DNA of 64,000 nt from SZUA-36 sp963753105 (lineage in GTDB: Bacteria; Pseudomonadota; Gammaproteobacteria; Xanthomonadales; SZUA-36). A program made the translations under genes and the position numbers. The notes beneath the pieces were generated by a model. It was given only the letters and a program-made list of their open reading frames with translations. It was not told where the DNA came from and ran no database searches. The stretch's first letter is position 1. The number at the start of each line of letters is the position of its first letter. The DNA lies in assembly GCA_963753105.1 (NCBI GenBank), contig CAVWBD010000003.1, positions 62,001-126,000 of the forward strand, written 5' to 3'. Positions 19,499 through 29,265 of this stretch are shown one piece after another.

Positions 19499-20395
19499 AT
19501 GAATATGAGTTGGTTTCACAAATTAAGACCTTCAAAAATCCGCACCGAAGGCGGCAACAAACGCAACGTACCCGAGGGTCTGTGGACCAAGTGCGCGGTG
19601 TGTACGGCTGTCCTCTACCGGCCCGAGTTGGAAAGAAACCTGCAGGTGTGTCCCAAGTGCGGTCACCACATGCGCATCCCGGCACGTATCCGCCTGGAGC
19701 AGTTCCTGGATCCGGGCCAACACCGGGAAATCGCGGGAAATCTCGAATCCGTTGATGCATTGCGCTTCAAGGACAGCAAGAAATACAAGGATCGCATTAG
19801 CGCCGCACAAAAGAAAACCGGTGAGAAGGACGCCCTGATCGCCCTGGCCGGGCAACTCAAGGGCATGGATATTATTGTCTGTGCCTTTGAGTTTGGTTTC
19901 ATGGGTGGTTCGATGGGTTCCGTGGTCGGTGAAAAATTTGCCCGTGCCGGTCAGGAAGCCCTGCGTCTGAAAGCACCGCTGGTGTGTTTTTCAGCCTCTG
20001 GCGGGGCCCGTATGCAGGAAGGTGTTTTATCCCTGATGCAGATGGCCAAAACCTCCGCGGTCCTGGCAAGACTCAGTGAAAAAGGCATTCCGTTCGTGTC
20101 CGTGCTGACACACCCGACCACCGGTGGTGTTTCCGCCAGCCTGGGTATGCTGGGTGACGTCAATGTCGCCGAGCCGCTGGCGCAGATCGGCTTCGCCGGA
20201 CCCAGGGTCATTGAGCAGACCGTGCGTGAAAAACTGCCCGAGGGTTTCCAGCGTAGCGAATTCCTGCTGCAGAAGGGCGCCGTGGACATGATCATGGACC
20301 GGCGCAATATGCGTGACGAACTCGCCAGTATCCTGGCCTTGCTGTGTTCCGGCAGTTTGCCGAAACCGGTCAGCGGTGAGTTGCTGGAGAGCTGA
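19499..20395 (+). CDS. accD: Acetyl-CoA carboxylase carboxyltransferase beta subunit
   Basis: AccD with AccA transfers the carboxyl group from biotin to acetyl-CoA in the first step of fatty acid synthesis. The 298-residue protein has the N-terminal zinc ribbon (Cys32, Cys35, Cys51, Cys54) and the crotonase core with SASGGARMQEG and GFAGPRVIEQTVREKLPEGFQ nearby. The start could be ATG 19499 or ATG 19505 (MSWFHKL); the second matches E. coli MSWIERI. trpA-accD-folC is the usual order. Confidence 0.95.
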   Translation: MNMSWFHKLRPSKIRTEGGNKRNVPEGLWTKCAVCTAVLYRPELERNLQVCPKCGHHMRIPARIRLEQFLDPGQHREIAGNLESVDALRFKDSKKYKDRISAAQKKTGEKDALIALAGQLKGMDIIVCAFEFGFMGGSMGSVVGEKFARAGQEALRLKAPLVCFSASGGARMQEGVLSLMQMAKTSAVLARLSEKGIPFVSVLTHPTTGGVSASLGMLGDVNVAEPLAQIGFAGPRVIEQTVREKLPEGFQRSEFLLQKGAVDMIMDRRNMRDELASILALLCSGSLPKPVSGELLES

Positions 20396-20434
20396 TTTCC
20401 ACCTGGTACTGACCCAAGACACTAAACAGGTATC

Positions 20435-21721
20435 ATGAATCTCGAAGCGTGGCTGGCCTTACTCGAACGGCGCCACCCGCTGGCCATCGAACTGGGGCTG
20501 GAACGCTGCGGGCAGGTTTACCAGCGGCTGGGCTCCCCACGGCCCGCCAGGCAGGTATTTACCGTTGCCGGTACCAACGGCAAGGGTTCTACGGTGGCCT
20601 ACCTGGCCGCATTGTGTGGCGCCATGGGCCTGCGTCATGGCACATACACCTCACCGCATATTTTCCACTTCAATGAGCGGATCTGCATCTTGGGTGAAGC
20701 GGTTGATGATCAAACCCTGGTGCGTGCATTTGAGCAGGTCGAAGCAGCTCGCAGGGGCGTCTCTCTGACCTATTTTGAGTTCACGACACTGGCGGGCCTG
20801 TTGATCCTGCAACAGGCGCAACTGGATTGCGCCGTGTTGGAAGTAGGGCTTGGCGGCAGGCTCGATACCGTCAACCTGGTGGACGCGGATTGCGCCGTCA
20901 TCACCCCCATCGGCCTTGATCACCAGGATTACCTGGGTCCCGACCTGGATTCAATCGCGACGGAAAAGGCGGGAATAATCCGGCCCGGTATCCCCGTGGT
21001 ATGCACGGAGCATGAGCCGCCGGCACCCGTGCTGCAGATCGCGGCGCGACTGCAAGCGCCGCTATACCGGCGTGGTGTGGATTTTGATATCAGCGAAGAC
21101 CCTGTCGCAGATGACCAGGGTCTGCGGTTTACCCGGGACGGGCAGGCGATGCCGGTTCCGTCACCCACGATGCCCGGCGAATATCAGCGGGATAACCTGG
21201 CGGCGGCCCTGTGTGCCTTTTTTCTGCTGAACCCGGAGTGTTTCTCCCGGCACCAGGAACTTGCAAATGCAATACAGGCGGTCCGTGTGCCCGGCCGACT
21301 GCAGCGGGTCAGCACTTCACCCGAGATTCTGTTGGATGTCGGGCACAATACTCTGGCCGCCGGGGCAGTTGCCGCTCATCTTGCACGGCTGGATCAGGAA
21401 GGAGATACCGACACGCTTTGTGTATTGGCGATGCTGGCTGACAAGCCGGCCGAAGAGGTGGCGCTGGCCTTGCGCGGGGTTTGCAAGCGTTGGCTTTGCG
21501 CCGGTCTGCCGGGTGAGCGCGGACAAACGGGTGCAGCCCTGGCCGAACGTGTCAGGGCGGTTCTGCCGGGCGCAGATATCTGTGTCGCCAGGAGCGTTGA
21601 TGATGCCATGCAAGCCGCGGTTGCAACACGAGGGGCTGAAAGAATCCTGGTTTTTGGCTCTTTCGTGACCATTGCTGCCGCTGCCCAATGGGTGCGGGAA
21701 CGTATGCAGCGCGACTCGTAA
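20435..21721 (+). CDS. folC: Bifunctional folylpolyglutamate/dihydrofolate synthase
   Basis: FolC makes dihydrofolate from dihydropteroate and adds glutamates to folates. The 428-residue protein carries the P-loop GTNGKGST (residues 46-53), the folate-binding segment TSPHIFHFNERI, and LEVGLGGRLDTVN. The C-terminal Mur ligase-type domain includes LLDVGHNTLAA. It sits in accD-folC-dedD-cvpA-purF, conserved in gammaproteobacteria. Confidence 0.95.
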   Translation: MNLEAWLALLERRHPLAIELGLERCGQVYQRLGSPRPARQVFTVAGTNGKGSTVAYLAALCGAMGLRHGTYTSPHIFHFNERICILGEAVDDQTLVRAFEQVEAARRGVSLTYFEFTTLAGLLILQQAQLDCAVLEVGLGGRLDTVNLVDADCAVITPIGLDHQDYLGPDLDSIATEKAGIIRPGIPVVCTEHEPPAPVLQIAARLQAPLYRRGVDFDISEDPVADDQGLRFTRDGQAMPVPSPTMPGEYQRDNLAAALCAFFLLNPECFSRHQELANAIQAVRVPGRLQRVSTSPEILLDVGHNTLAAGAVAAHLARLDQEGDTDTLCVLAMLADKPAEEVALALRGVCKRWLCAGLPGERGQTGAALAERVRAVLPGADICVARSVDDAMQAAVATRGAERILVFGSFVTIAAAAQWVRERMQRDS

Positions 21722-21774
21722 GTTACTGCTAAAATCACGTGCAACAAACCTAAGAATCCCCCGGGACAGGTCAA

Positions 21775-22734
21775 ATGGATAAAGCACTTAAACAGAGACT
21801 GGTGGGCGCAATCGTTCTGATCATCCTGGCAGTCATCGTTTTGCCCATGTTGTTGAGCGGGCGCTCTGACACGCTGAAACAGGAATCCAGGCAGATCGAG
21901 GTGCCGGACAAACCGGATGAATTGTCCATCGAGACCCGGCGTTTCCCGGTCGGGATTCCGAATCGTCCCGATGGCGGGCCCCCTGCGCAGGCGGAGTCAC
22001 CCGGGGCCGGGGAAGAACCCGCATTGGTCATTGAGCAGACTGAACCCCCTGCACAAACGAATCTGGCCGTCAGTTCCGATACCGGGAGCGAGGCAGCGGA
22101 ATCGACGCCCGGCGTTGAAAGTCCGCCTGAGGTGACCACGATCAGGCTCGCACCCGCTAATGATGAACCTGCAGCGGCGCCACCAGTGACTGTTGATGAG
22201 GTGGAAACACCCCGTTACCTCGTCCAGGTGGGTAGTTTCAGCAGTGAAAAAAGAGCCAACGACCTGGCCCAGCGTTTACGTGACCAGGATCTTGCGGTCA
22301 TGATGGACGTGGTTGAGCGGGCGGCGGGGCGTCTGCACCGCGTGCGTGTTGGCCCCTATACCAGGCGTGAGGACGCGGATGCGGTTGTATCCGGCCTGCG
22401 TGCTGACCCCGATCCCGGGCTGAACGACCTGGTTCCGCGTGTGCTTGATCTGCGTCCCGACGACAGCGCCCCGGTAACGACACCGTCTGACCCGTTGGTG
22501 CGTTGGGTCGTGCAGGTTGGCAGTTTCAATGAGACCGAACGTGCCCAGGCATTGGTCAAGACATTACGCCAGGCCGGCCTGGCAGCCTTTTCGGAGCAGG
22601 TTACCTCGGCATCCGGAACAGCATACAAGGTGCGGGTCGGGCCGGAAATCAACCGGGAGCGAGCCGTGGAACTGATGCGCCTGCTCAGGCAGGAGCACGG
22701 TCTTGCTGATAGTTTCGTGACGACCAGCGAATAA
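21775..22734 (+). CDS. DedD-like cell-division protein with two SPOR domains
   Basis: The position between folC and cvpA is that of dedD. One membrane helix (residues 9-28) is followed by a Pro/Glu-rich linker and two SPOR domains, about residues 148-222 and 244-317, each beginning with VQVGSF and ending near VRVGP. SPOR domains bind denuded septal peptidoglycan, so a divisome role in the periplasm is expected. E. coli DedD (220 residues) has one SPOR domain, so this 319-residue protein has a tandem copy. Eleven bases separate it from cvpA. Confidence 0.88.
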   Translation: MDKALKQRLVGAIVLIILAVIVLPMLLSGRSDTLKQESRQIEVPDKPDELSIETRRFPVGIPNRPDGGPPAQAESPGAGEEPALVIEQTEPPAQTNLAVSSDTGSEAAESTPGVESPPEVTTIRLAPANDEPAAAPPVTVDEVETPRYLVQVGSFSSEKRANDLAQRLRDQDLAVMMDVVERAAGRLHRVRVGPYTRREDADAVVSGLRADPDPGLNDLVPRVLDLRPDDSAPVTTPSDPLVRWVVQVGSFNETERAQALVKTLRQAGLAAFSEQVTSASGTAYKVRVGPEINRERAVELMRLLRQEHGLADSFVTTSE

Positions 22735-22744
22735 GGGGATCAGG

Positions 22745-23269
22745 ATGGGATACGCCGATTACGTCATTCTTGGAATTGTCGCCATATCGATCCTGGTCGG
22801 CGCCATCCGCGGCTTTATCAAGGAAGCGTTCTCGCTGGCGGTTTGGGCTGCGGCGTTCCTGGTGGCTTTTCAATATTCCGGTGCACTGGCCCTGCAACTG
22901 GAGAGCCATATCGAACTACCATCGGCACGCACGTCCCTGGCTTTTGTAAGCCTGTTCCTGCTCGTTTTGCTCGTGGGCGGGCTGGTGACATTCCTGGTTG
23001 GCAAGCTGGTTGAAAAAACCGGGCTCAGTGGCACAGACCGCCTGCTGGGTGGTGTTTTCGGCGGTGTCAGGGGGCTGTTCATCGTGCTGGCGATCATACT
23101 CGTCGCCGGGCTGACACCGCTTACCCAGGACCCCTGGTGGAAGCAATCAAAAATGGTACAAAGCCTGCTGCCACTGGCGGAATGGACGGCCCAGTTTTTA
23201 CCCGAATACATCCAGGAGCACCTGGAACTGTCCGGTGATGGCATTGAAGACAGCGGGGTCGATGTCTAA
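22745..23269 (+). CDS. cvpA: CvpA family inner-membrane protein
   Basis: CvpA is a small inner-membrane protein first linked to colicin V production and later to envelope stress resistance; its mechanism is unsettled. The 174-residue protein has four hydrophobic segments. The first contains YVILGIVAISILVGAIRGFIKE, which is the family signature. It sits directly upstream of purF, as in E. coli. Confidence 0.9.
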   Translation: MGYADYVILGIVAISILVGAIRGFIKEAFSLAVWAAAFLVAFQYSGALALQLESHIELPSARTSLAFVSLFLLVLLVGGLVTFLVGKLVEKTGLSGTDRLLGGVFGGVRGLFIVLAIILVAGLTPLTQDPWWKQSKMVQSLLPLAEWTAQFLPEYIQEHLELSGDGIEDSGVDV

Positions 23270-23311
23270 CATGCACGCCGTTCACGCGCTAACGGGACCA
23301 GGGAACAGATA

Positions 23312-24808
23312 ATGTGTGGAATTATTGGCATTGTGGGTAAACAGGCGGTAACCCCGCTGATCTATGACGCACTGACCGTATTGCAACACCGTGGCCAGGA
23401 CGCAGCAGGCATCGCGACGCTGGAGGGCCACCGGATCCACCTGTACAAGGGTAACGGCCTGATCAGGGATGTATTCCCCGACTCGGAACTGGAAAAACTG
23501 ATCGGCACGACGGGGATCGGCCACGTCAGGTATCCCACCGCCGGCTCTGCCAACCGGGACGAGGCCCAGCCTTTTTTTGTCAATTCACCCTACGGTATCG
23601 TGCTTGGCCACAATGGCAACCTGATCAATGCCGGCAGCTTGAAGAGAGAGTTGTTTGACAGTGACCGGCGGCACCTGAACACCGAATCCGATTCGGAGGT
23701 GCTGCTGAACGTGCTGGCCCATGAACTGCACCGTATCGGCCCGGCGGGCATGCGTCCGGAAGACGTCTTCAAGGCGGTGGACGGTCTGCACCAGCGTTGC
23801 AAGGGGGCTTATTCCGTCATTGCGATGATTTCGGGCAAGGGTGTACTGGGTTTCCGGGATCCGTATGGCATCCGGCCTGCAGTACTGGGCTACCGCGACA
23901 CGGAGCAGGGCAAGGAGTATGCCATTGCTTCGGAGAACGTGGCCCTGGATGCGCTGGGATTCACACTAATGCGTGATTTGAGACCCGGTGAAGCCGTGTT
24001 CATCACCCTGGATGGCGAACTGCATACGTACGTAAGCCCGCATGCGCGTCCGGCCAGTCCGTGTATTTTTGAATACGTGTATTTTGCCCGACCGGACTCC
24101 ATGCTCGATGACATATCCGTCTACAAGGCGCGTTTGCGTATGGGCCAGGCGCTGGCGCGCAAGATTTTGCGGGACTGGCCGGACCACGATATCGACGTGG
24201 TGATCCCGGTGCCCGATACCAGCCGTACCTCAGCCCTGCCACTGGCCTACGAACTGGAAGTCAAGTACCGCGAGGGATTCATCAAGAACCGCTATATCGG
24301 GCGCACTTTCATCATGCCCGGCCAGGAGGAGCGCAAACGTTCGGTGCGGCAAAAGCTGAACGCCATCGGCCTGGAATTTCGTGGCAAGAATGTGCTGTTG
24401 GTGGATGACTCCATCGTTCGTGGTACGACATCCCGGCAGATCATCCAGATGGCCAGGGATGCCGGGGCCAACAAGGTCTATTTTGCTTCGGCGGCACCGC
24501 CGGTGCGATATCCGAACATCTACGGTATCGACATGCCGGCGACGAGTGAACTGATCGCCAGCGGGCGCGACGAAAAGCAGATCGAAAAGGAACTGGGTGC
24601 GGACCGCCTGATTTACCAAGAACTCGATGACCTGGTGGAAGCATGCCGGGAAGGTAACGCCCAGATCACACGATTTGATACCTCCTGTTTTTCCGGCGAA
24701 TACGTGACCGGGGTCGATGAAGGCTACCTGGAAGAATTGCAAGCCAAGCGTTCCGATCAAGCCAAGAAGCGCAACAACCACAGCGCCGGGATGCAGTTGA
24801 CGGTCTGA
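23312..24808 (+). CDS. purF: Amidophosphoribosyltransferase
   Basis: PurF starts purine synthesis by moving ammonia from glutamine to PRPP. The N-terminal MCGIIGI supplies the catalytic cysteine after removal of Met1. The protein has the Ntn glutaminase domain (LQHRGQDAAGI, GHNGNL) and the PRPP-binding motif VLLVDDSIVRGTTS in the C-terminal domain. Length is 498 residues against 505 in E. coli. Confidence 0.96.
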   Translation: MCGIIGIVGKQAVTPLIYDALTVLQHRGQDAAGIATLEGHRIHLYKGNGLIRDVFPDSELEKLIGTTGIGHVRYPTAGSANRDEAQPFFVNSPYGIVLGHNGNLINAGSLKRELFDSDRRHLNTESDSEVLLNVLAHELHRIGPAGMRPEDVFKAVDGLHQRCKGAYSVIAMISGKGVLGFRDPYGIRPAVLGYRDTEQGKEYAIASENVALDALGFTLMRDLRPGEAVFITLDGELHTYVSPHARPASPCIFEYVYFARPDSMLDDISVYKARLRMGQALARKILRDWPDHDIDVVIPVPDTSRTSALPLAYELEVKYREGFIKNRYIGRTFIMPGQEERKRSVRQKLNAIGLEFRGKNVLLVDDSIVRGTTSRQIIQMARDAGANKVYFASAAPPVRYPNIYGIDMPATSELIASGRDEKQIEKELGADRLIYQELDDLVEACREGNAQITRFDTSCFSGEYVTGVDEGYLEELQAKRSDQAKKRNNHSAGMQLTV

Positions 24809-24889
24809 TTCGCGCCTTGGCTATGGCAGATGATTCCTGCAGGCCGTATCATTCAGGGCTGGTGGTTTATATATAAGGCCCTAACTCCA

Positions 24890-25969
24890 ATGACGCGTAT
24901 TTATAATTTTTGTGCCGGTCCGGCAACCCTACCCCTGCCGGTACTGAAAAAAGCACGTGACGAGTTGCTTGACTACCGTGGCAGCGGTATGTCGGTGATG
25001 GAAATTTCCCACCGCAGCGCCATTTTTGACGAAATGGCGGATAGCACCGAGGCCTGCCTCAGACGTTTGATGTCCATTCCGGATGACTACGCCGTGTTGT
25101 TCCTGGCCGGCGGCGCGACCACCCAGTTTGCGCAGGTGCCGGTTAACCTGGCCGATCCGCAACGCCCCGGCGCATATATCGTCGATGGCAGCTGGAGCAA
25201 GAAGGCACACGGTATTGCCCTGCGGTTGGGGCTTGCCCACCTGGCAGCCAGTTCCGAAGATTCCGGTTTCCGAAAGATTCCCGCACAGCATGAGTGGGAT
25301 TTGGACGGAGATTTCGCCTACCTGCATTACGTGAGCAACGAAACCATTTCAGGTGTGCAATTCGCCCGACCGCCGGTCAGCGCCTTGCCGCTGGTCGCAG
25401 ACATGTCCTCGGATATCCTGTCAAGACCGGTGGAAGTTGCGGACTTTGGTGTCATATATGCCGGCGCCCAGAAAAATGTCGGCCAGGCAGGGGTCGCACT
25501 GGTGGTGGTCAGGAAGGACCTTTTGAGAGAGCTGCCGCCGGAAATCCCGGACCTGCAGTCATGGAAGGTCCAGCATCAGCAGGGGTCGCGTTCGAATACA
25601 CCGCCGACCTATGCCTGGTACATCGCCGGCCTGGTATTTGAATGGATCGAAGCCCAGGGTGGTGTGCAGCGTATGGCTGAACTGAACCGGCACAAGGCAC
25701 AGACGCTTTACGATTTCCTGGATCAGAGCCAGTTTTACCGCAATGAGATCCCGGCGGAGTGTCGCTCACACATGAATATTCCATTCCAGATCGTGGACGA
25801 GTCCCTGCATCCGAGATTTATCGAGGAAGCCGAAGCGGCGGGGCTTAGCAGCCTGAAAGGACATCGCTCGGTGGGTGGTATGCGCGCCAGCATCTACAAC
25901 GCCATGCCCATCGAGGGAATCGTGGCGCTGATCGAGTTCATGCGGGACTTTGAGAACAGGGCAGGCTGA
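24890..25969 (+). CDS. serC: Phosphoserine aminotransferase
   Basis: SerC makes phosphoserine from 3-phosphohydroxypyruvate and also works in pyridoxal phosphate synthesis. The frame is open from 24830, but the family start is ATG 24890 (MTRIYNFCAGPATLP), giving 359 residues. The PLP lysine is Lys195 in GAQKNVG, and GGATTQFAQ and SNTPPTYAWY are conserved. The stop shares one base with the pheA start. The order serC-pheA-aroA-cmk-rpsA is the gammaproteobacterial aromatic supraoperon. Confidence 0.95.
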   Translation: MTRIYNFCAGPATLPLPVLKKARDELLDYRGSGMSVMEISHRSAIFDEMADSTEACLRRLMSIPDDYAVLFLAGGATTQFAQVPVNLADPQRPGAYIVDGSWSKKAHGIALRLGLAHLAASSEDSGFRKIPAQHEWDLDGDFAYLHYVSNETISGVQFARPPVSALPLVADMSSDILSRPVEVADFGVIYAGAQKNVGQAGVALVVVRKDLLRELPPEIPDLQSWKVQHQQGSRSNTPPTYAWYIAGLVFEWIEAQGGVQRMAELNRHKAQTLYDFLDQSQFYRNEIPAECRSHMNIPFQIVDESLHPRFIEEAEAAGLSSLKGHRSVGGMRASIYNAMPIEGIVALIEFMRDFENRAG

Positions 25970-27105
25970 TGAAAAACGAACACGGCGAAACAAACGGCCG
26001 CCAGGATAACGGACTGGGTGAAGTGCGTCAGAAGATCGATGAGCTCGATGCACAGATCCAGGCCATGATCAGTGACCGGGCGCGCCTGGCATCTGCCGTG
26101 GCTGAAACCAAGGGGAAACTGGACAATGCGGTAGATTACTACCGGCCGGAACGCGAGGCGCAGGTCCTCAAAGCCGTACGTGACCGCAACGAGGGCCCGA
26201 TTTCCGATGACGAAATGCTGCGTCTGTTCAGGGAGATCATGTCCGTGTGCCTGGCCCAACAGGAACCACTCAAGGTCGCTTTTCTCGGGCCCGAGGGCAC
26301 TTTCACCCAGCAGGCTGTGCACCGCCATTTCGGACACTCGGTACAGGCGTTGGGTGTGACCGGTATCGACGATGTTTTTGCGCAGGTGGAATCCACCGAG
26401 GCGGATTTCGGCGTGGTGCCGGTGGAGAACTCCAACCAGGGCATCGTCAGCCATACACTGGACAGGTTTGTCGATTCCGACCTGAAAATCTGTGGCGAAA
26501 TCGAGATGGCGATTCACCACAACCTGCTGAGCCAGGCCAAGGGCCTGGCCGGTATCGAACGCATTTACTCCCACCAGCAATCACTGTCCCAGTGCCGGAA
26601 CTGGATACGCCAGCATCTGCCATCGGCCGAGTGCATCGCGGTCAGCAGTAATGCCGAAGCCGCACGGCGGGTACGGCATTCACCGGATGCCGCGGCCATT
26701 TCCAGCCGGTCTGCAGCCGAGATTTACGGTGTGCCGATACTGTTTGCACGTATCGAGGACAGGCCGGATAACGCCACGCGTTTCCTGGTGATCGGCCGGC
26801 AGTTATTGTCCGCGTCAGGTGACGACAAGACCTCGCTGATGCTGGCCGGCTACGAAGGCCCCGGTGCGTTGCACGCCTTGTTGTCACCACTGGCGAAGCA
26901 CTCATTGAACATGAGCCGGATCGAATCGCGCCCCAGTAGCACCTCGCGTTGGTCATACGTGTTTTTTATCGATGTCGACGGGCACGCTGAAACCGAACCA
27001 CTCAAATCTGCACTCGAGGAGATGCAGGATCTGTCCAGCATGACACGCGTACTGGGGTCTTACCCAAGGGCGTTCAGCAGTCGCCCGGCCGACAGCAATG
27101 ATTGA
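25969..27105 (+). CDS. pheA: Bifunctional chorismate mutase/prephenate dehydratase
   Basis: PheA converts chorismate to prephenate and then phenylpyruvate for phenylalanine. Its 378 residues hold a chorismate mutase domain (about 15-95), a dehydratase domain (about 97-285; GPEGTFTQQA, VPVENSNQGIV, DNATRFLVI) and a regulatory ACT domain with the phenylalanine-binding motif ESRPS. There is no attenuator-like leader because it is coupled to serC. In many relatives hisC and tyrA lie between pheA and aroA; here aroA follows directly after 48 bases. Confidence 0.95.
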   Translation: MKNEHGETNGRQDNGLGEVRQKIDELDAQIQAMISDRARLASAVAETKGKLDNAVDYYRPEREAQVLKAVRDRNEGPISDDEMLRLFREIMSVCLAQQEPLKVAFLGPEGTFTQQAVHRHFGHSVQALGVTGIDDVFAQVESTEADFGVVPVENSNQGIVSHTLDRFVDSDLKICGEIEMAIHHNLLSQAKGLAGIERIYSHQQSLSQCRNWIRQHLPSAECIAVSSNAEAARRVRHSPDAAAISSRSAAEIYGVPILFARIEDRPDNATRFLVIGRQLLSASGDDKTSLMLAGYEGPGALHALLSPLAKHSLNMSRIESRPSSTSRWSYVFFIDVDGHAETEPLKSALEEMQDLSSMTRVLGSYPRAFSSRPADSND

Positions 27106-27153
27106 AATTCTGCGTGGTCCTGCTGCTTTAATGGTTGCCAGGGGCATTACGCC

Positions 27154-28449
27154 ATGCTCCTGACAAGCGATCCGGCGCTTGAGGGCTTGCACGGGGAACT
27201 GGTACCCCCGGGTGACAAGTCCGTCAGCCACCGGGCGCTGATCTTTGCCACCCTGGCAAGCGGGCGGTCTGAAATTTCCGGTTTGCTCGAATCTGAGGAT
27301 ACGCTGGCCACGCTCAGGGCCTGCGAACAACTGGGCGCCGCTGTCGAGCGCGATGGCGACAAAATCCTTGTAACAGGGACGGGCGGAACCCTGTCACCAC
27401 CGGTGGGTGGTGTTCTCGAGATGGGCAATTCGGGCACAGCCATGCGCTTGTTGGCGGGTGTCCTGAGCGGACAGGGTTTTGACTGCACGCTGAGTGGCGA
27501 TGCGTCGCTGAACCAACGTCCGATGCGCAGGATCGTCGTACCGTTGAGCCAGATGGGCGCCGTGATTACCACCACGGAGCAGGGCACTGCCCCTTTGAGC
27601 ATTCGCGCCGGTGGTGGTTTAAAAGGTATCGATTACGAATCCCCGGTAGCGAGTGCGCAGATCAAGTCCTGCGTGTTGCTGGCCGGCTTGTTTGCCACGG
27701 GTACGACCAGCGTCAAGGAGCCCTGCCTGAGCAGGGACCACACCGAACGCATGCTGCCCTTGTTCGGAGTTGAACTGCCTGCGTCGTGTACAGTGAACGG
27801 CGGCGCCCGCTTGCGGGCTACCCGTTTCGCGGTTCCGGGCGATATTTCTTCAGCCGTGTTTGCGCTGGCTGCCGCCGCCATCGTGCCCGGTTCCGGCGTG
27901 ACCTTGCACCGGGTGGGTCTGAATCCGACACGAACCGGTTTTCTGCGGTGTCTTGAGGCCATGGGGGCGGACCTCACCATTGAAAATGAAACGGGCCAGG
28001 CCACGGAACCCGTGGGTGATATCCGTCTCTCATACAAGGCGGGACTCAGGGCCATCGATGTACCGGAGGCCCTGGTCCCGGACATGATCGATGAAATGCC
28101 ATTGTTGATGGCGCTGGCGGCCACGGCTTCCGGTGTCACGCGGATTCGCGGCGCGGCGGAGCTACGGGTCAAGGAAAGTGACCGCCTGGCGGTGATGGCT
28201 ACCGGTCTGCGCAAGCTCGGCGTGGAACTGGAGGAATATCCGGACGGTATCGATATCCGGGGGGGCGTAGTCAGCGGTGGACGGGTTGCAAGCGCCGGGG
28301 ACCACCGTTGTGCGATGTCATTTGCCGTGATGGGACAGGCAGCGACCGGCCGGATTGAGATCGAGGATGCGGAATTTATCGCTACTTCATACCCCGGGTT
28401 CAGTGCAGACATGCGAGTGCTTGGCGCAGGCATTATGACGGGAGAATGA
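27154..28449 (+). CDS. aroA: 3-phosphoshikimate 1-carboxyvinyltransferase (EPSP synthase)
   Basis: AroA condenses shikimate 3-phosphate with phosphoenolpyruvate. The 431-residue protein has the substrate motifs GDKSVSHRA, LNQRPM, RDHTERML and KESDRL. The glyphosate-region loop reads GNSGTAMRLLAG, which resembles the Bacillus-type GNSGTTxRL more than the E. coli GNAGTAMRPL; this says nothing certain about inhibitor sensitivity. The start ATG 27154 leaves a short N-terminus but keeps the first motif. cmk begins one base after its stop. Confidence 0.94.
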   Translation: MLLTSDPALEGLHGELVPPGDKSVSHRALIFATLASGRSEISGLLESEDTLATLRACEQLGAAVERDGDKILVTGTGGTLSPPVGGVLEMGNSGTAMRLLAGVLSGQGFDCTLSGDASLNQRPMRRIVVPLSQMGAVITTTEQGTAPLSIRAGGGLKGIDYESPVASAQIKSCVLLAGLFATGTTSVKEPCLSRDHTERMLPLFGVELPASCTVNGGARLRATRFAVPGDISSAVFALAAAAIVPGSGVTLHRVGLNPTRTGFLRCLEAMGADLTIENETGQATEPVGDIRLSYKAGLRAIDVPEALVPDMIDEMPLLMALAATASGVTRIRGAAELRVKESDRLAVMATGLRKLGVELEEYPDGIDIRGGVVSGGRVASAGDHRCAMSFAVMGQAATGRIEIEDAEFIATSYPGFSADMRVLGAGIMTGE

Positions 28450-28450
28450 G

Positions 28451-29121
28451 GTGAATAAAAAGGACATCGTTCCGGTCATCGCAGTGGACGGCCCAGGGGG
28501 ATCAGGCAAGGGTACGATCACGACCCGCCTGGCCGCGCACCTGGGTTGGCACTTCCTCGATAGCGGCGCCCTGTACCGCCTGGCGGCGCTGGCAGTGCGG
28601 TTAAAAATGAGGTGGCATTGGATGACGAGGCAGCGTTGGGTGAGATTGACGGCCGGCCTGGATATACGTTTCGAGATGGATGGTGAAAGCGTGCGCGCCC
28701 TGTTGGACCAGGAGGATGTCAGTAACGCCATACGCCAGGAAGAAACCGGTGTCGTGGCTTCCCGGATTTCTGCTGTTCCAGCCGTCAGGGCCGCCCTGGC
28801 AGGACGCCAGAGACGCTTCGGCAGCCACCAGGCCTGGTGGCTGACGGCCGCGATATGGGTACCGTGATTTTTCCGGATGCGCAACTCAAGATATTTTTGA
28901 CCGCGAGTGCAGAAATCCGGGCCGAACGGCGATATAAGCAGTTGAAAGACAAAGGAGAAAGTGTTAACCTCACGCGCCTTTTCAGAGAGATCAAAGCCCG
29001 CGATTTGCGTGACCAGTCACGTAGTATTGCACCGCTAAGACCAGCTGAAGATGCAGTGATCATAGATTCGAGCCATTTGAGCATTGAAGAAGTGTTCAAT
29101 AAAGTCGTGTCGTTGATTTGA
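28451..29121 (+). CDS. cmk: Cytidylate kinase (three frame breaks in this sequence)
   Basis: Cmk phosphorylates CMP and dCMP. From GTG 28451 the protein opens with the P-loop DGPGGSGKGT. A segment of about 45 bases (28612-28656) is shifted; read one frame over it gives the family sequence NEVALDDEAALGEI. A third break near 28825 restores QPPGLVADGRDMGTV and the C-terminal half (ASAEIRAERRYKQLKDKG, LSIEEVF). Corrected length is about 223 residues, normal for the family. A compensating pair plus a third indel in one short essential gene points to sequence error. Confidence 0.9.
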
Positions 29122-29265
29122 TTTCTGTTCTTTAACTATCTGAAAAGTAAATAAAATATTGGGGCTGTCCGTGATGGACGGCATACTTTTAACCGGCACG
29201 CTTTGTGCCATACAACCAGGTGGGTATCCGGTTGGTTTTGCAGGATGCCTGTTGAGATTAAACTA

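Noticed and set aside
27154..28449. Glyphosate-insensitive (class II) EPSP synthase
   Set aside because: The GNSGTAMRL loop is not enough to assign a sensitivity class, so no such claim is made.
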